From assembly GCF_011299615.1 (NCBI RefSeq), contig NZ_CP049861.1, forward strand, positions 1,922,001-1,986,000: a DNA stretch of 64,000 nt, read 5' to 3'. The position numbers were made by a program, and so were the translations under genes. A model generated the notes under the pieces. It saw only the letters and a list, made by a program, of their open reading frames with translations. It searched no databases and had not been told where the DNA came from. Source of the stretch: Erysipelothrix sp. HDW6C. Lineage in GTDB: Bacteria; Bacillota_I; Bacilli_A; Erysipelotrichales; Erysipelotrichaceae. Numbering within the stretch: position 1 is the first letter of the stretch; the number at the start of each line of letters is the position of its first letter. Below are positions 26,515 through 35,470 of this stretch, piece after piece.

Positions 26515-28077
26515 TTACTTCTTAATGAGGCTTGTTTCCCATTTTGCATTGGGTTTGATGTCAAGCAAATCTGCAACAGTCGCTGCAACATTAGCAAGAC
26601 CAAAACCACCTTCTTGTTTTAATTCAACATCGCGGTTGTAAATGATAAATGGAACGGGGTTGAGGGTATGTGATGTTTTAGCATTTCCCTTTTTATCAAC
26701 CATTTCATCTGCATTACCATGGTCTGCAAGCACAATCAATGTTGCATCATTTTTCTTAACAACTGGAAGTAAACGTCCCAAAGCCAAGTCAACTGCCTCA
26801 ACGGAAATGATTGATGCAAGCATATCACCTGTATGCCCGACCATATCTCCATTTGGGAAGTTGAGACGAATGAAGTCGTATTGACCGCCATTTAGTGCAG
26901 CAATTACTTCATCGGTAATTTCTGCTGATTTCATCCATGGACGTTGATCAAATGTGACATCATCTCCTTTGATCTCGACATAAGTTTCTAAAGCGTCATC
27001 AAATTTCTCGAGTTTGTTTCCATTCCAGAAATAAGTAACGTGTCCATATTTTTGTGTTTCGGAAATTGCAAATGATGACATACCATTTTCAATCAATGTT
27101 TCTGTCAATGTATCGGTAATGTGTGGTGGTTCAACTAAGAAATTAGCAGGAATTCCTGAGTCTCCATCGTATTGAAGCATACCTGCATATTTAACATTAG
27201 GTACGCGAACACGATCAAACTTGTCAAATGATGCATCGCCTTCGAATGTTTTTGAGATTTCAAGAGCACGGTCACCGCGGAAGTTAAAGAAAATTACCGA
27301 GTCATTATCAACGATTGGGGCAACTGCTTCACCATCTTTGGCAACAACCCATGCAGGGATGTATTGATCAGAAAGTGTTGGTTCTTCTGCACGGAAGTGA
27401 TTAATGGCTTCAGTTGCTGAAGCAAACTTTTGTGCATCACCCAAGACGTGTGTTTTCCAACCACGTTCGACCATTCCCCAGTCTGCATCATAGCGGTCCA
27501 TTGTAACTAACATACGACCACCACCACTTGCGATTTCAGCGTGGAATGAATCATCATTCAATTCATTCATAACTGCCTCAACGGCATCAATGTATGTCAA
27601 TGCTGATTGTTGTTCAACGTCACGTCCATCTTGAAGTGCGTGTAATGCAAGATGTTTGACACCATCTGCTTTTGCGCGTTTAATCATTGCAATGACATGA
27701 TCAACGTGTGAATGCACATTACCATCTGATAATAATCCAAGAAGATGTAATGTATTATTTTTCAAATCCGTTGTAAGAAGTTTCCATGCTTTTGATTCAA
27801 ACAAACTGCCATCTGCGATTGAACCGTTCACAAGTTTTGCCCCTTGTGAGAAAATCTGTCCGGATCCCAAAGCGTTGTGTCCAACTTCTGAGTTTCCCAT
27901 GTCTTCATCTGATGGAAGACCAACAGCGAGACCGTGCGCTTTTAATTCAATATTAGGGCATTCAGCCATTAATGCATCTAAGTTTGGTGTATGAGCTTGT
28001 TTTACAGCATTACCTTCTACAGTATCTGTTATACCAACACCATCCATTACTACTAAAACTACAGGTTTCTTTTTCAT
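26515..28077 (-). CDS. gpmI: 2,3-bisphosphoglycerate-independent phosphoglycerate mutase
   Basis: The 520-residue alkaline-phosphatase-superfamily enzyme is Mn-dependent and does the same glycolytic step as GpmA without bisphosphoglycerate. The catalytic Ser is in EDMGNSEVGHN (about 60). Metal-site residues are in VLVVMDGVG, LADHGNADEM and TSHTLNPVP. Substrate contacts are in LQDGRDV and NFRGDRA. AGGAGG precedes the ATG. It is monocistronic between two terminators. Confidence 0.95.
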   Translation of the reverse strand: MKKKPVVLVVMDGVGITDTVEGNAVKQAHTPNLDALMAECPNIELKAHGLAVGLPSDEDMGNSEVGHNALGSGQIFSQGAKLVNGSIADGSLFESKAWKLLTTDLKNNTLHLLGLLSDGNVHSHVDHVIAMIKRAKADGVKHLALHALQDGRDVEQQSALTYIDAVEAVMNELNDDSFHAEIASGGGRMLVTMDRYDADWGMVERGWKTHVLGDAQKFASATEAINHFRAEEPTLSDQYIPAWVVAKDGEAVAPIVDNDSVIFFNFRGDRALEISKTFEGDASFDKFDRVRVPNVKYAGMLQYDGDSGIPANFLVEPPHITDTLTETLIENGMSSFAISETQKYGHVTYFWNGNKLEKFDDALETYVEIKGDDVTFDQRPWMKSAEITDEVIAALNGGQYDFIRLNFPNGDMVGHTGDMLASIISVEAVDLALGRLLPVVKKNDATLIVLADHGNADEMVDKKGNAKTSHTLNPVPFIIYNRDVELKQEGGFGLANVAATVADLLDIKPNAKWETSLIKK

Positions 28078-28135
28078 AATTTCCTCCTACGTACCGTTCA
28101 ATTTTAACACTTTTCGACCAGTAGTTCTACCCGAA

Positions 28136-28175
28136 TAAAAAAAGACTCACAAACTTTCCAATTCGTTTGTGAATC
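28136..28175 (-). terminator. Terminator downstream of the HAD gene
   Basis: On the minus strand GATTCACAAAC pairs with GTTTGTGAGTC (one mismatch) and a T run follows. Confidence 0.75.
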
Positions 28176-28248
28176 GAAGTTTAAGAATCTTAACAAATAT
28201 GATTTCATCTAGAATAATAGTGGAAAGGTAATACTCGCATATCTACCA

Positions 28249-28881
28249 TTATATAAGTTCAATAATTTTATCCATACGATCCAGAATATGCTTAGCACCG
28301 TGTTCTTCTAATTCAGAAACGGGTCTAAATCCCCATGAAACGCCTATAGGGATCATATTTGCATTCTTTGCAGTATTCATATCAACATCACTGTCACCGA
28401 CAAAGAGTATGTTCTCAGGATTAATGCCCATTTCTTCTGCGATTATGAGTGGGTAATGGGGACTTGGTTTATGATTCCCATCAAATTGATCCCCAATAAC
28501 TGTTACAAAATCGATGTCACCAAAATAAGCAGCAACGATTCCATCCGTATATACTTGTTTCTTGTTAGTACAAATCGCGACTGGGATGCCACGTGTGTTT
28601 AATTCCTTTAATGTTTCAACAACTCCAGGATACGGCGTTGAATCGACACTGTAGTTTAAACCATAATCGGCAAGGAATTCCTCGAGCGCGTCATCAAATT
28701 CATCGTAGTCTTCCGGCAATGCGCGTTCTACGAGCTTCTTAATGCCGTTTCCAACGAATGTTTTATATGTTGCGAGTGTATGAGTTGGAAGATTGCGTCC
28801 TTCCAGTACACGGTTTAAACTGTTTCCCATATCCGCGATGGTATCCATCAGAGTACCATCCAAATCAAAAATTACTGCCAT
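28249..28881 (-). CDS. HAD-family phosphatase (phosphoglycolate phosphatase-like)
   Basis: The 210-residue subfamily IA HAD hydrolase has motif I FDLDGTLMDT, motif II CTNK, the lysine in HKPSPHYPL and motif IV VGDSDVDM. The cap sequence AFVGNGIKKLVERAL (here KTFVGNGIKKLVE) is typical of Gph, which clears 2-phosphoglycolate. I start at 28879-28881, where family similarity begins. The longer reading overlaps the upstream gene and adds 34 unrelated residues. It is 13 bases after the MBL-fold gene, so the two are co-transcribed. Confidence 0.87.
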   Translation of the reverse strand: MAVIFDLDGTLMDTIADMGNSLNRVLEGRNLPTHTLATYKTFVGNGIKKLVERALPEDYDEFDDALEEFLADYGLNYSVDSTPYPGVVETLKELNTRGIPVAICTNKKQVYTDGIVAAYFGDIDFVTVIGDQFDGNHKPSPHYPLIIAEEMGINPENILFVGDSDVDMNTAKNANMIPIGVSWGFRPVSELEEHGAKHILDRMDKIIELI

Positions 28882-28894
28882 AATAACCAACTTT

Positions 28895-29578
28895 CTATGC
28901 GATATTCTTAAATGTATGATTGGTGTAATTGGGTTTGAAGAATTTACAATCTTCAACACCATTGGACCACTCATAGAATTCATTCAAGTCACTTGAGTTA
29001 TCCCCAAAGTGCATGGGGAAGAAAAATTGTGGGCGAAGGAGTTCAACAATCCGTCGCGCCCCTTTATCATAGTCTTCTCCCATACGCGGGTCAATTGAAA
29101 ACATCATAACATCAATTTTCCCAATATTCTGAAATTGTTCGAGCGCAAGTTCATAGGCTGTTTCTTCTTCATTAATTTCTTGTTTATTTGACATGGATGA
29201 CCAATGCCAATTGTTGAGATCGCCACCATGTAAGATTGTCTTGTCCTTCTCCTTAATGAGGTAGCAGACACCTTCACGCGTTGTTTTTAGAACGTGAATT
29301 GTCGCAAATCCGGTATGAAAGGTATCGCCAACATCCATTTTATAGACGTTATTGAAAGGTGACGCAAGCACATCATACGATAAAAAAACGGGCTTCCTGT
29401 ACGAGAATATAGCGTCGGTGTAGTGGTGTGACTCAGCGGTTGTCACAAAGAAATATGTCGGCTTGTGACTCATCAAATAGCGCGCGGGGACCTGACCTTC
29501 AACATAATCAAAAACATAAACAGCATTATCCGTTTCAACGATGTAACCACAGTGATTTATATATTCAACATTTAGCAT
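28895..29578 (-). CDS. MBL-fold protein with a degenerate first metal motif
   Basis: The 227-residue metallo-beta-lactamase-like fold has HCGYIVET at the start. The usual HxHxDH motif is expected after the FVT strand, but the text there is TTAESHHYTDAIF, so the first-motif ligands are not in the usual spacing. Later metal-site motifs (HGGDLN and FPMHFGD) are kept. The gene is in an operon with the HAD phosphatase. It may be a single-metal or non-hydrolytic member, and its substrate is unknown. GGAGGGTTTCCT precedes the ATG. Confidence 0.7.
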   Translation of the reverse strand: MLNVEYINHCGYIVETDNAVYVFDYVEGQVPARYLMSHKPTYFFVTTAESHHYTDAIFSYRKPVFLSYDVLASPFNNVYKMDVGDTFHTGFATIHVLKTTREGVCYLIKEKDKTILHGGDLNNWHWSSMSNKQEINEEETAYELALEQFQNIGKIDVMMFSIDPRMGEDYDKGARRIVELLRPQFFFPMHFGDNSSDLNEFYEWSNGVEDCKFFKPNYTNHTFKNIA

Positions 29579-29598
29579 AGGAAACCCTCCTTAACTTA

Positions 29599-29607
29599 AG
29601 TATAACA
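29599..29607 (-). promoter_or_regulatory. Extended -10 promoter of the MBL-HAD operon
   Basis: The minus strand reads TGTTATACT, directly after the preceding terminator. Confidence 0.4.
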
Positions 29608-29609
29608 AA

Positions 29610-29632
29610 TAAAAAGGCAGCCAGGCTACCTT
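29610..29632 (-). terminator. Terminator of the marR-exporter operon
   Basis: GGTAGC-ctg-GCTGCC then a T run on the minus strand. Confidence 0.75.
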
Positions 29633-29643
29633 CTTATCATTAT

Positions 29644-31437
29644 TTAACTTAATTCTGTTTGACCTGAGTAAAGGGATGCATAGCGTCCGCCTTGCTCAAC
29701 AAGTTCATCGTGACTTCCACGTTCGATGATGCGACCATGTTCGAGAACAATAATTGCATCAGAATTACGAACCGTTGAAAGTCGGTGGGCAATAATGAAG
29801 GTTGTACGACCTTTCATCAATGAATCCATTCCTTGTTCAATCAAGCGTTCCGTACGCGTATCAATTGATGACGTTGCTTCGTCAAGAATAAGAATACTTG
29901 GGTTTGCAACTGCAGCTCGGGCAATATTCAGCAATTGTTTTTGACCTTGTGACAGTTCAGAACCCGTACCGCTTATTTCAGTATCATAACCATGTTCTAA
30001 TGTACGAATAAAGTGATGCGCGTTGGCAAGTTTTGCCGCTGCAATACATTCTTCATCCGTTGCATCCAGATTACCATAACGTATGTTCTCCATGATTGTT
30101 CCTGTAAAGAGGTTTGTATCTTGGAGCACCATCGCAATATGTTTTCGAAGACTAAGACGGTTTATCTTTGAGATATCATGTCCATCAATTAGAATCTTTC
30201 CAGAGTTAATATCATAGAATCGCGAAATTAAATTGGTAATGGTTGTCTTACCAGCACCGGTTGATCCAACAAAGGCAATTTTCTGTCCTGGTGCGGCCCA
30301 GAAAGTTACATCCTTCAAGACAGTGACGTTTTTAACATAACCAAACGTTACATCTTCGAATCGTACATCACCTTCAACAGTATCAAGAACTAGATCGGTA
30401 TCACGAATTTCTTCTTCTTTCCAATCGAGCAATTCAAAGATACGCTCAGCGGATGCTATTGCTGATTGCAGTGTTGTAAATTGGCTGGATATTTCGTTAA
30501 TTGGTTTTCCTTGTGTTCGTGTCATGTTAACATAGGCACCCAGATCACCAATACTTAAACGCCCATTTATGGCAAGGTATCCACCTACAATCCCAATAAC
30601 AGCATACGATATCGTATTGATATTTTGCATCAGTGGATAAATCATAATTGATGTGATTTGCGCAAATTGCGAGTTTTTACGGTATACTTGATTTTTCTTT
30701 TGGAACTTCTCGCGTGCTTTCTCTTCATGATTAAAGAGTTGCATTACAACTTGACCTTCCATGGATTCTTCAACATATCCGTTTAGATCACCCAAAGACT
30801 GTTGCTGACGCTTGGAATAAATCCGTGATTTCTTAATAATGACATTTGACATTAAACTTAATAATGGCAGAATAATCATCGTCACAGCTGTTAGAATTGG
30901 GCTTAAAATAAACATGACCACAACGGTTCCGATAAGGGTAAAGATATTTATAACGATTGATGCCGCTGCAGTGTTCAATCCTTCACCCACCAAATCAATA
31001 TCATTGGTAAATCGACTCATTAAATCACCGTGTGCGTTGGCATCATGGTAGGAAACCTTCATGCGCAAGACATGCGAGAACATTTCCTTACGAATTGTTT
31101 CAACGGTACGTTGTGATATTTTAACCATCAAACGTGCAGCGAGGAACATCGCACCAACTTCAATGGCAAAGATAATAGCAAGACCAATAAGTTGTGTTGT
31201 TAATGAACTAAACATAACTTCACGCGTGATGGTATTGTTCATCCCCTGTTCAATCGTTGCGATGAGTGGCGAGATTGCATAGGATCCATACAAACCTCCA
31301 AGTGTTGAAACAATGGAAGCGATAATAACAACGATGAGTAAGAATTTACTTTCACCGAGGTAAGATAGTAAGCGTAGAAGGGTTCCTTTTTGGTCCTTGG
31401 GTTTATGTTTCCCAATAACAAGACTTTGTTGACTCAT
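29644..31437 (-). CDS. Heterodimeric ABC multidrug exporter, catalytic-site subunit (LmrD/BmrD-like)
   Basis: The 597-residue half-transporter has six TM helices (to about 330) and an ATPase with Walker A GSTGAGKTT. The non-canonical signature is ELSQGQKQ, with Walker B ILILDEATSSID and H-loop IAHR. It keeps the catalytic Glu. The start codon shares a base with the stop of the partner gene (TAATG). Together with the next gene it matches the asymmetric LmrCD/BmrCD/TM287-288 exporters that expel drugs or lipids. Confidence 0.9.
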   Translation of the reverse strand: MSQQSLVIGKHKPKDQKGTLLRLLSYLGESKFLLIVVIIASIVSTLGGLYGSYAISPLIATIEQGMNNTITREVMFSSLTTQLIGLAIIFAIEVGAMFLAARLMVKISQRTVETIRKEMFSHVLRMKVSYHDANAHGDLMSRFTNDIDLVGEGLNTAAASIVINIFTLIGTVVVMFILSPILTAVTMIILPLLSLMSNVIIKKSRIYSKRQQQSLGDLNGYVEESMEGQVVMQLFNHEEKAREKFQKKNQVYRKNSQFAQITSIMIYPLMQNINTISYAVIGIVGGYLAINGRLSIGDLGAYVNMTRTQGKPINEISSQFTTLQSAIASAERIFELLDWKEEEIRDTDLVLDTVEGDVRFEDVTFGYVKNVTVLKDVTFWAAPGQKIAFVGSTGAGKTTITNLISRFYDINSGKILIDGHDISKINRLSLRKHIAMVLQDTNLFTGTIMENIRYGNLDATDEECIAAAKLANAHHFIRTLEHGYDTEISGTGSELSQGQKQLLNIARAAVANPSILILDEATSSIDTRTERLIEQGMDSLMKGRTTFIIAHRLSTVRNSDAIIVLEHGRIIERGSHDELVEQGGRYASLYSGQTELS

Positions 31438-33167
31438 TATTCAACACCTCCTTTACTCATTTGACTTTGATAGATTTCTTGGTAAACCTGGCATGTTTCA
31501 AGTAGCTCATCATGTGTTCCAAGTCCAACAATTTGTCCTTCATCCAGAACAACAATTTTATCAGAATCAGCAACTGAGCTAATCTTCTGCGCAATACTGA
31601 TTACAGTAACATCCGAATACATTGCAGCGATTGATTCCTTAACTTTGGCTTCTGTAGCTGCATCAAGGGCACTTGTACTATCATCCAACACTAAAATTTT
31701 AGGATTAACCATCAGTGCTCGCGCAATACATAATCTTTGACGCTGTCCACCAGAAAAGTTTGTTCCACCTTGTTGTACTGGCGAATCGAATCCATGTTTG
31801 CTTTCTTCGATAAAGCCATAGATCGAAGCAGCCATTGTTGCTTGAATCATGTCTTCTTCTGTAGCATGTTCATTTCCAAGGCGTAAGTTCTCAGCAATTG
31901 TTCCCGTAAAGAGAACATTCTTTTGAGGTACGAAACCAAATTGACTTCTAAGGAACTTCATATCCAAATCACGAATATCATGGCCATCAAGGGTAATGCG
32001 TCCTTCAGTGACATCGATGAGACGAACCATAAGATTAATCAGAGAAGACTTACCACTTCCAGTAGACCCAATAATTCCAATATGTTGACCTGGAATAATA
32101 TCCAAATTGATGTGTTTCAAGACATCATTGGCATCTTCGTAGTAACGGAATGATACATCTTCAAACTTAATATGTCCTTGGACGTTTGTAAGCAACTCTG
32201 GAGTCGCAATTGAATGAATATCAGCCTCAGTATCAAGGACTTCATTAAGTCGCAACACCGACGCTTTTGAGCGCGACACCATCATCAAGACGTTGGTAAT
32301 CATCATCATTGAGAACATGGTAAAGCGTAGATAGTTAATGAACACTAACAGATCACCCACTTGAATTAAATGCATATCAACAATCAAGTACGATGAAATC
32401 CAAACAATAAAGATTGTGGCAAAGTGAATTGCGGCGGTTAACGCTGGATTCATGATAATCATCAAGTTCATTGCATCAACGTTTGCTTTGAAGAGCTGAG
32501 AGTTTTCATCGTTAAATTTCTCATCTTCTAAGTCTTCGCGAACAAACGATTTGATAACACGAATATTCATAAGGGATTCTTGAACTTTACGGTTCATCTT
32601 ATCGACCATTTTTTGAAGTCTCACAAAACGTGGGAATCCCGCTTTAATTGTATAGATAAGAATTCCTGTTAAGAAGAGTACAGCTGCTAACATGACCCAT
32701 GATAATTCAGGGCTGATAATATATGTAAGCACAACAGTACTGATTAGGAAAACAGGCGCACGAACTAAAAGACGCAAACACATCATCAAGGTTCGTTGTA
32801 AAAAGTTAACATCATTTGTTAACCGTGTAACAAGGGATGCTGTTTGAAAGTTAGACATATTCTTAATCGAAAATGTTTGAATGCGTTTGAAAACTGCTTC
32901 ACGCAAACGCAATGCGAAATTATTTGACACTTGTGATGGGAAAACAAGTCCCAACATGGCAATTACTGCACCAGCAATTGCTAACCCTACCATTTTGAGC
33001 CCAACAGATACAATGATCCCAAAATCTGCTTGCGCGATTCCGACATCAATAATCTCGGCCATCAGTTGGATTTGATAGAGTTCTATGAATGCAACACCAC
33101 CAACAAAGATAATCCCAAGTATTGCTGCGGGTATCTCTGGTTTGAAATACTTATAGAATTTTTTCAT
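31437..33167 (-). CDS. Heterodimeric ABC multidrug exporter, degenerate-site subunit (LmrC/BmrC-like)
   Basis: The 576-residue half-transporter has Walker A GSTGSGKSS and signature NFSGGQRQR. Walker B is ILVLDDSTSALD, in which the catalytic Glu is replaced by Asp. That is the hallmark of the degenerate nucleotide site in heterodimeric exporters. The expected H-loop reads SIAQK instead of a His. It overlaps the marR gene by 17 bases, so the regulator and the exporter are one operon. Confidence 0.9.
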   Translation of the reverse strand: MKKFYKYFKPEIPAAILGIIFVGGVAFIELYQIQLMAEIIDVGIAQADFGIIVSVGLKMVGLAIAGAVIAMLGLVFPSQVSNNFALRLREAVFKRIQTFSIKNMSNFQTASLVTRLTNDVNFLQRTLMMCLRLLVRAPVFLISTVVLTYIISPELSWVMLAAVLFLTGILIYTIKAGFPRFVRLQKMVDKMNRKVQESLMNIRVIKSFVREDLEDEKFNDENSQLFKANVDAMNLMIIMNPALTAAIHFATIFIVWISSYLIVDMHLIQVGDLLVFINYLRFTMFSMMMITNVLMMVSRSKASVLRLNEVLDTEADIHSIATPELLTNVQGHIKFEDVSFRYYEDANDVLKHINLDIIPGQHIGIIGSTGSGKSSLINLMVRLIDVTEGRITLDGHDIRDLDMKFLRSQFGFVPQKNVLFTGTIAENLRLGNEHATEEDMIQATMAASIYGFIEESKHGFDSPVQQGGTNFSGGQRQRLCIARALMVNPKILVLDDSTSALDAATEAKVKESIAAMYSDVTVISIAQKISSVADSDKIVVLDEGQIVGLGTHDELLETCQVYQEIYQSQMSKGGVE

Positions 33168-33591
33168 TCTTCGACTCCTTCTCTAAATCCTCTAACATGA
33201 TTGTGAAATAGTCTTCAAGAATTGATTGTTGTTTGTCTGAAAGCGCGCGAAACAAAGCATTATCGATCCGATCAAAATTTTCAGTTAACTCGGGCATAAT
33301 TGCTTTTCCTTTTTCCGATAAAAAAAGATTTTTTTCGCGACGATCAATTGTACTCACAACACGTTCAATATAACCGGATGCTTCAAGTCGTTTCAATGTC
33401 ACCGAAACTGATTCCTTCGACAGTTTGATGATTTCGACAAGTTGCTTCTGAGTGATTCCGGGATTTCTATCTATTATATATAGAAATCGTGGTTGCCCCG
33501 TATACAAGTCAAATTCATCCAAATAGTCTTGTACATTTTGTCGGTGTTTAATGTTAATCTTCCGGAATAGCGTACTCAGCTGGTTATCCAT
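33151..33591 (-). CDS. MarR family transcriptional regulator
   Basis: The 146-residue winged-helix protein has GITQKQLVEIIKLSKESVSVTLKRLEASGYIERVV broken over the recognition helix, and the wing DRREKNLFLSEKG. MarR proteins are usually dimeric repressors released by small phenolic or drug ligands. It is the first gene of the exporter operon, and an inverted repeat overlaps its -10, so autorepression is likely. AAAGGAGAGG precedes the ATG. Confidence 0.92.
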   Translation of the reverse strand: MDNQLSTLFRKINIKHRQNVQDYLDEFDLYTGQPRFLYIIDRNPGITQKQLVEIIKLSKESVSVTLKRLEASGYIERVVSTIDRREKNLFLSEKGKAIMPELTENFDRIDNALFRALSDKQQSILEDYFTIMLEDLEKESKNEKIL

Positions 33592-33603
33592 TTTACCTCT
33601 CCT

Positions 33604-33623
33604 TTAGTTAGTCGGCTAACTAA
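33604..33623. promoter_or_regulatory. Probable MarR operator
   Basis: TTAGTTAG-tcgg-CTAACTAA is a perfect inverted repeat that touches the -10 and sits just before the marR ribosome-binding site. Confidence 0.7.
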
Positions 33624-33650
33624 TTATACCATACACAGTATATGAAACAA
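33623..33650 (-). promoter_or_regulatory. Promoter of the marR-exporter operon
   Basis: The minus strand reads TTGTTT (33645-33650), 16 bp, TATAAT (33623-33628) with an extended TGG. Confidence 0.7.
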
Positions 33651-33668
33651 CATTTGTGCCTGAATTCA

Positions 33669-33700
33669 CAAAAAAAGTACATCGTTATTACGATGTACTT
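33669..33700 (-). terminator. Terminator of the ABC-2 exporter operon
   Basis: AAGTACATCG-taataa-CGATGTACTT then T run on the minus strand. Confidence 0.9.
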
Positions 33701-33704
33701 CAGT

Positions 33705-34439
33705 TTAGTCGCTTTCCATACCATTCTTTTTATAAAAGTATATGAAGAGTCCAATACTAATAACTGTACACGCGATGAGTACGCCAATTTGTACTAACTC
33801 AAGACTGTATGCCTCGCCAAGGTTGAACGCCTTCAACATGTCTGATAACATACCCGTATAAATAAAACGGGATGCTGTTGCCATGGACTCATTGAATACT
33901 GAAAATGTTGGTAACATTGCTAAGATAAGTGTAATTGGCATCATGATGTTGTTTGCGTTGACTTGTGACTTAGAGTAAATTCCCACCACAAGACCCACAA
34001 CACAACTGATCAGTGACGCTACAACGGTAAGTGCTGTAAACATGATAAAGTTAATGTTTGCGATGTTAATACCACTCACGAATACAAGTAAGAAGTTTAC
34101 AGCTACCGTAACCAAGAATGGTGGTAGCAAGCTTCCGATAAAGAAATGCTTTGCATTGACTGAAGAGGTCATCAATGTTCGAAGCGTATTTTTCTCTTTC
34201 TCTTCAGCAAGTGGAAGTGCCGTCATCATGACCGCCCCCATACCAATATTCATCGAAACGCCCATTGATAGCGCCATTCCAAACATATAATCAAGCATCT
34301 CTGGATCTGTTGCCATTGTTCCATACAGAACCCTCATTAAGATCGTGATTCCAACTGCCATGAGTGGTCCGGTGAGTGCTGATGTATTGGTCATCAACAT
34401 CTTTGTTTTTAATTTCATCATTACGAATGCTTTTCTCAT
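33705..34439 (-). CDS. ABC-2 type exporter permease
   Basis: The 244-residue protein has about six membrane helices and an ABC-2 pattern, with EEKEKNTLRTLMTSSV in the cytoplasmic loop. It pairs with the ATPase that overlaps its start by four bases. BcrAB- or YhaQ/NatAB-like exporters are the nearest style. The substrate could be a peptide, sodium or a lipid and is not resolved. Confidence 0.85.
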   Translation of the reverse strand: MRKAFVMMKLKTKMLMTNTSALTGPLMAVGITILMRVLYGTMATDPEMLDYMFGMALSMGVSMNIGMGAVMMTALPLAEEKEKNTLRTLMTSSVNAKHFFIGSLLPPFLVTVAVNFLLVFVSGINIANINFIMFTALTVVASLISCVVGLVVGIYSKSQVNANNIMMPITLILAMLPTFSVFNESMATASRFIYTGMLSDMLKAFNLGEAYSLELVQIGVLIACTVISIGLFIYFYKKNGMESD

Positions 34440-35317
34440 ACTAAACTCCTTCCCGAAACTTTAATAAATACTTCTTCCAATGTCGGCTCACAAGAATGAA
34501 TTGTTTCGACATTTCCTTCTGATAAATGTTGATTAAGAATTGCGATATGTTCCTTACTCTCGTTGAGATGAACGATATCATCATTTTTCAAACGAACCTT
34601 AAAGGTCTTCTCTTGATTGTGACGCAAGCAAATTTCTTCAGGTGTTCCATGTTCAACAATGACACCATCATTCAGTAAAGCAATTTTATCGCAGAGTTTG
34701 GTTGCTTCTTCCATATTGTGTGTTGTCAAGAAAATCGACATTCCCTCACCCTTCAATTCCAAGAACATATCTTGGATTTGATTGGCAGTTGCAGGATCTA
34801 GGCCACTTGTTGGTTCATCGAGAAAAAGCAATCTGGGTTTGTGGAGAATCGCACGTGCCAAAACGAGGCGTTGCTTTTGTCCCTTTGATAGTTTACCCGC
34901 TTGATGTTTTTTATGACCTTCCAAACCAACTTTTGATAGGAGAACATCAATACGGTCTTCTTCAACTTTAAAGAGATCCGCAAATATCTTGAGATTATCG
35001 TATACCGAGAGTTTCTCATAGATACCACTTGTATCCGTTACAATTCCAATTTGTTCATAAATGGCTTCATTAATCGTCGATGCATCTTTCCCCAAGACTT
35101 GGGCATCACCACGTGTTTGCCCCAATTGGCCTGTTGCAATTTTTATCGTTGTAGTTTTACCCGATCCACTGGGTCCCAAGAACCCAAATATTTCCCCTTT
35201 GCCAATTTCAAAGCTGATATCCTTAAGAGCAACGTGGTTGTTGAACTCTTTACGGACATTTTTCATTTGAAGAATACTCGGCTTTGCTTTCGTATTTAAT
35301 TGATAAATTTCATTCAT
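34436..35317 (-). CDS. ABC-2 exporter ATPase (CcmA/BcrA type)
   Basis: The 293-residue ATPase has Walker A GPSGSGKTT, signature LSKGQKQRL, Walker B LLFLDEPTSGLDP and H-loop TTHN. The C-terminal extension (about 225-290), ending EPTLEEVFIKV, is typical of drug-resistance ATPases. GGGAGGTAAG precedes the ATG. It is divergent from the Rgg-like regulators, which may control it. Confidence 0.9.
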   Translation of the reverse strand: MNEIYQLNTKAKPSILQMKNVRKEFNNHVALKDISFEIGKGEIFGFLGPSGSGKTTTIKIATGQLGQTRGDAQVLGKDASTINEAIYEQIGIVTDTSGIYEKLSVYDNLKIFADLFKVEEDRIDVLLSKVGLEGHKKHQAGKLSKGQKQRLVLARAILHKPRLLFLDEPTSGLDPATANQIQDMFLELKGEGMSIFLTTHNMEEATKLCDKIALLNDGVIVEHGTPEEICLRHNQEKTFKVRLKNDDIVHLNESKEHIAILNQHLSEGNVETIHSCEPTLEEVFIKVSGRSLV

Positions 35318-35422
35318 ATTCTTACCTCCCTGATATTTAAAATTATACGTTGTAGAATGACAATTTTTATAAACTTAAAGTAAAATTACGAAAGGTGTAG
35401 ATTTTAGTGCAAATTCACAACT

Positions 35423-35451
35423 TTGTCCAAGTAAACTTGGCGTGCTATAAT
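35423..35451 (+). promoter_or_regulatory. Promoter of the tandem Rgg-like genes with palindromic spacer
   Basis: TTGTCC (35423-35428), 17 bp, TATAAT (35446-35451). The spacer contains the palindrome CCAAGT-aa-ACTTGG (35427-35440), which would put a bound repressor between the two promoter elements. Confidence 0.65.
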
Positions 35452-35470
35452 ACTGAAAAGAGGTAACACT

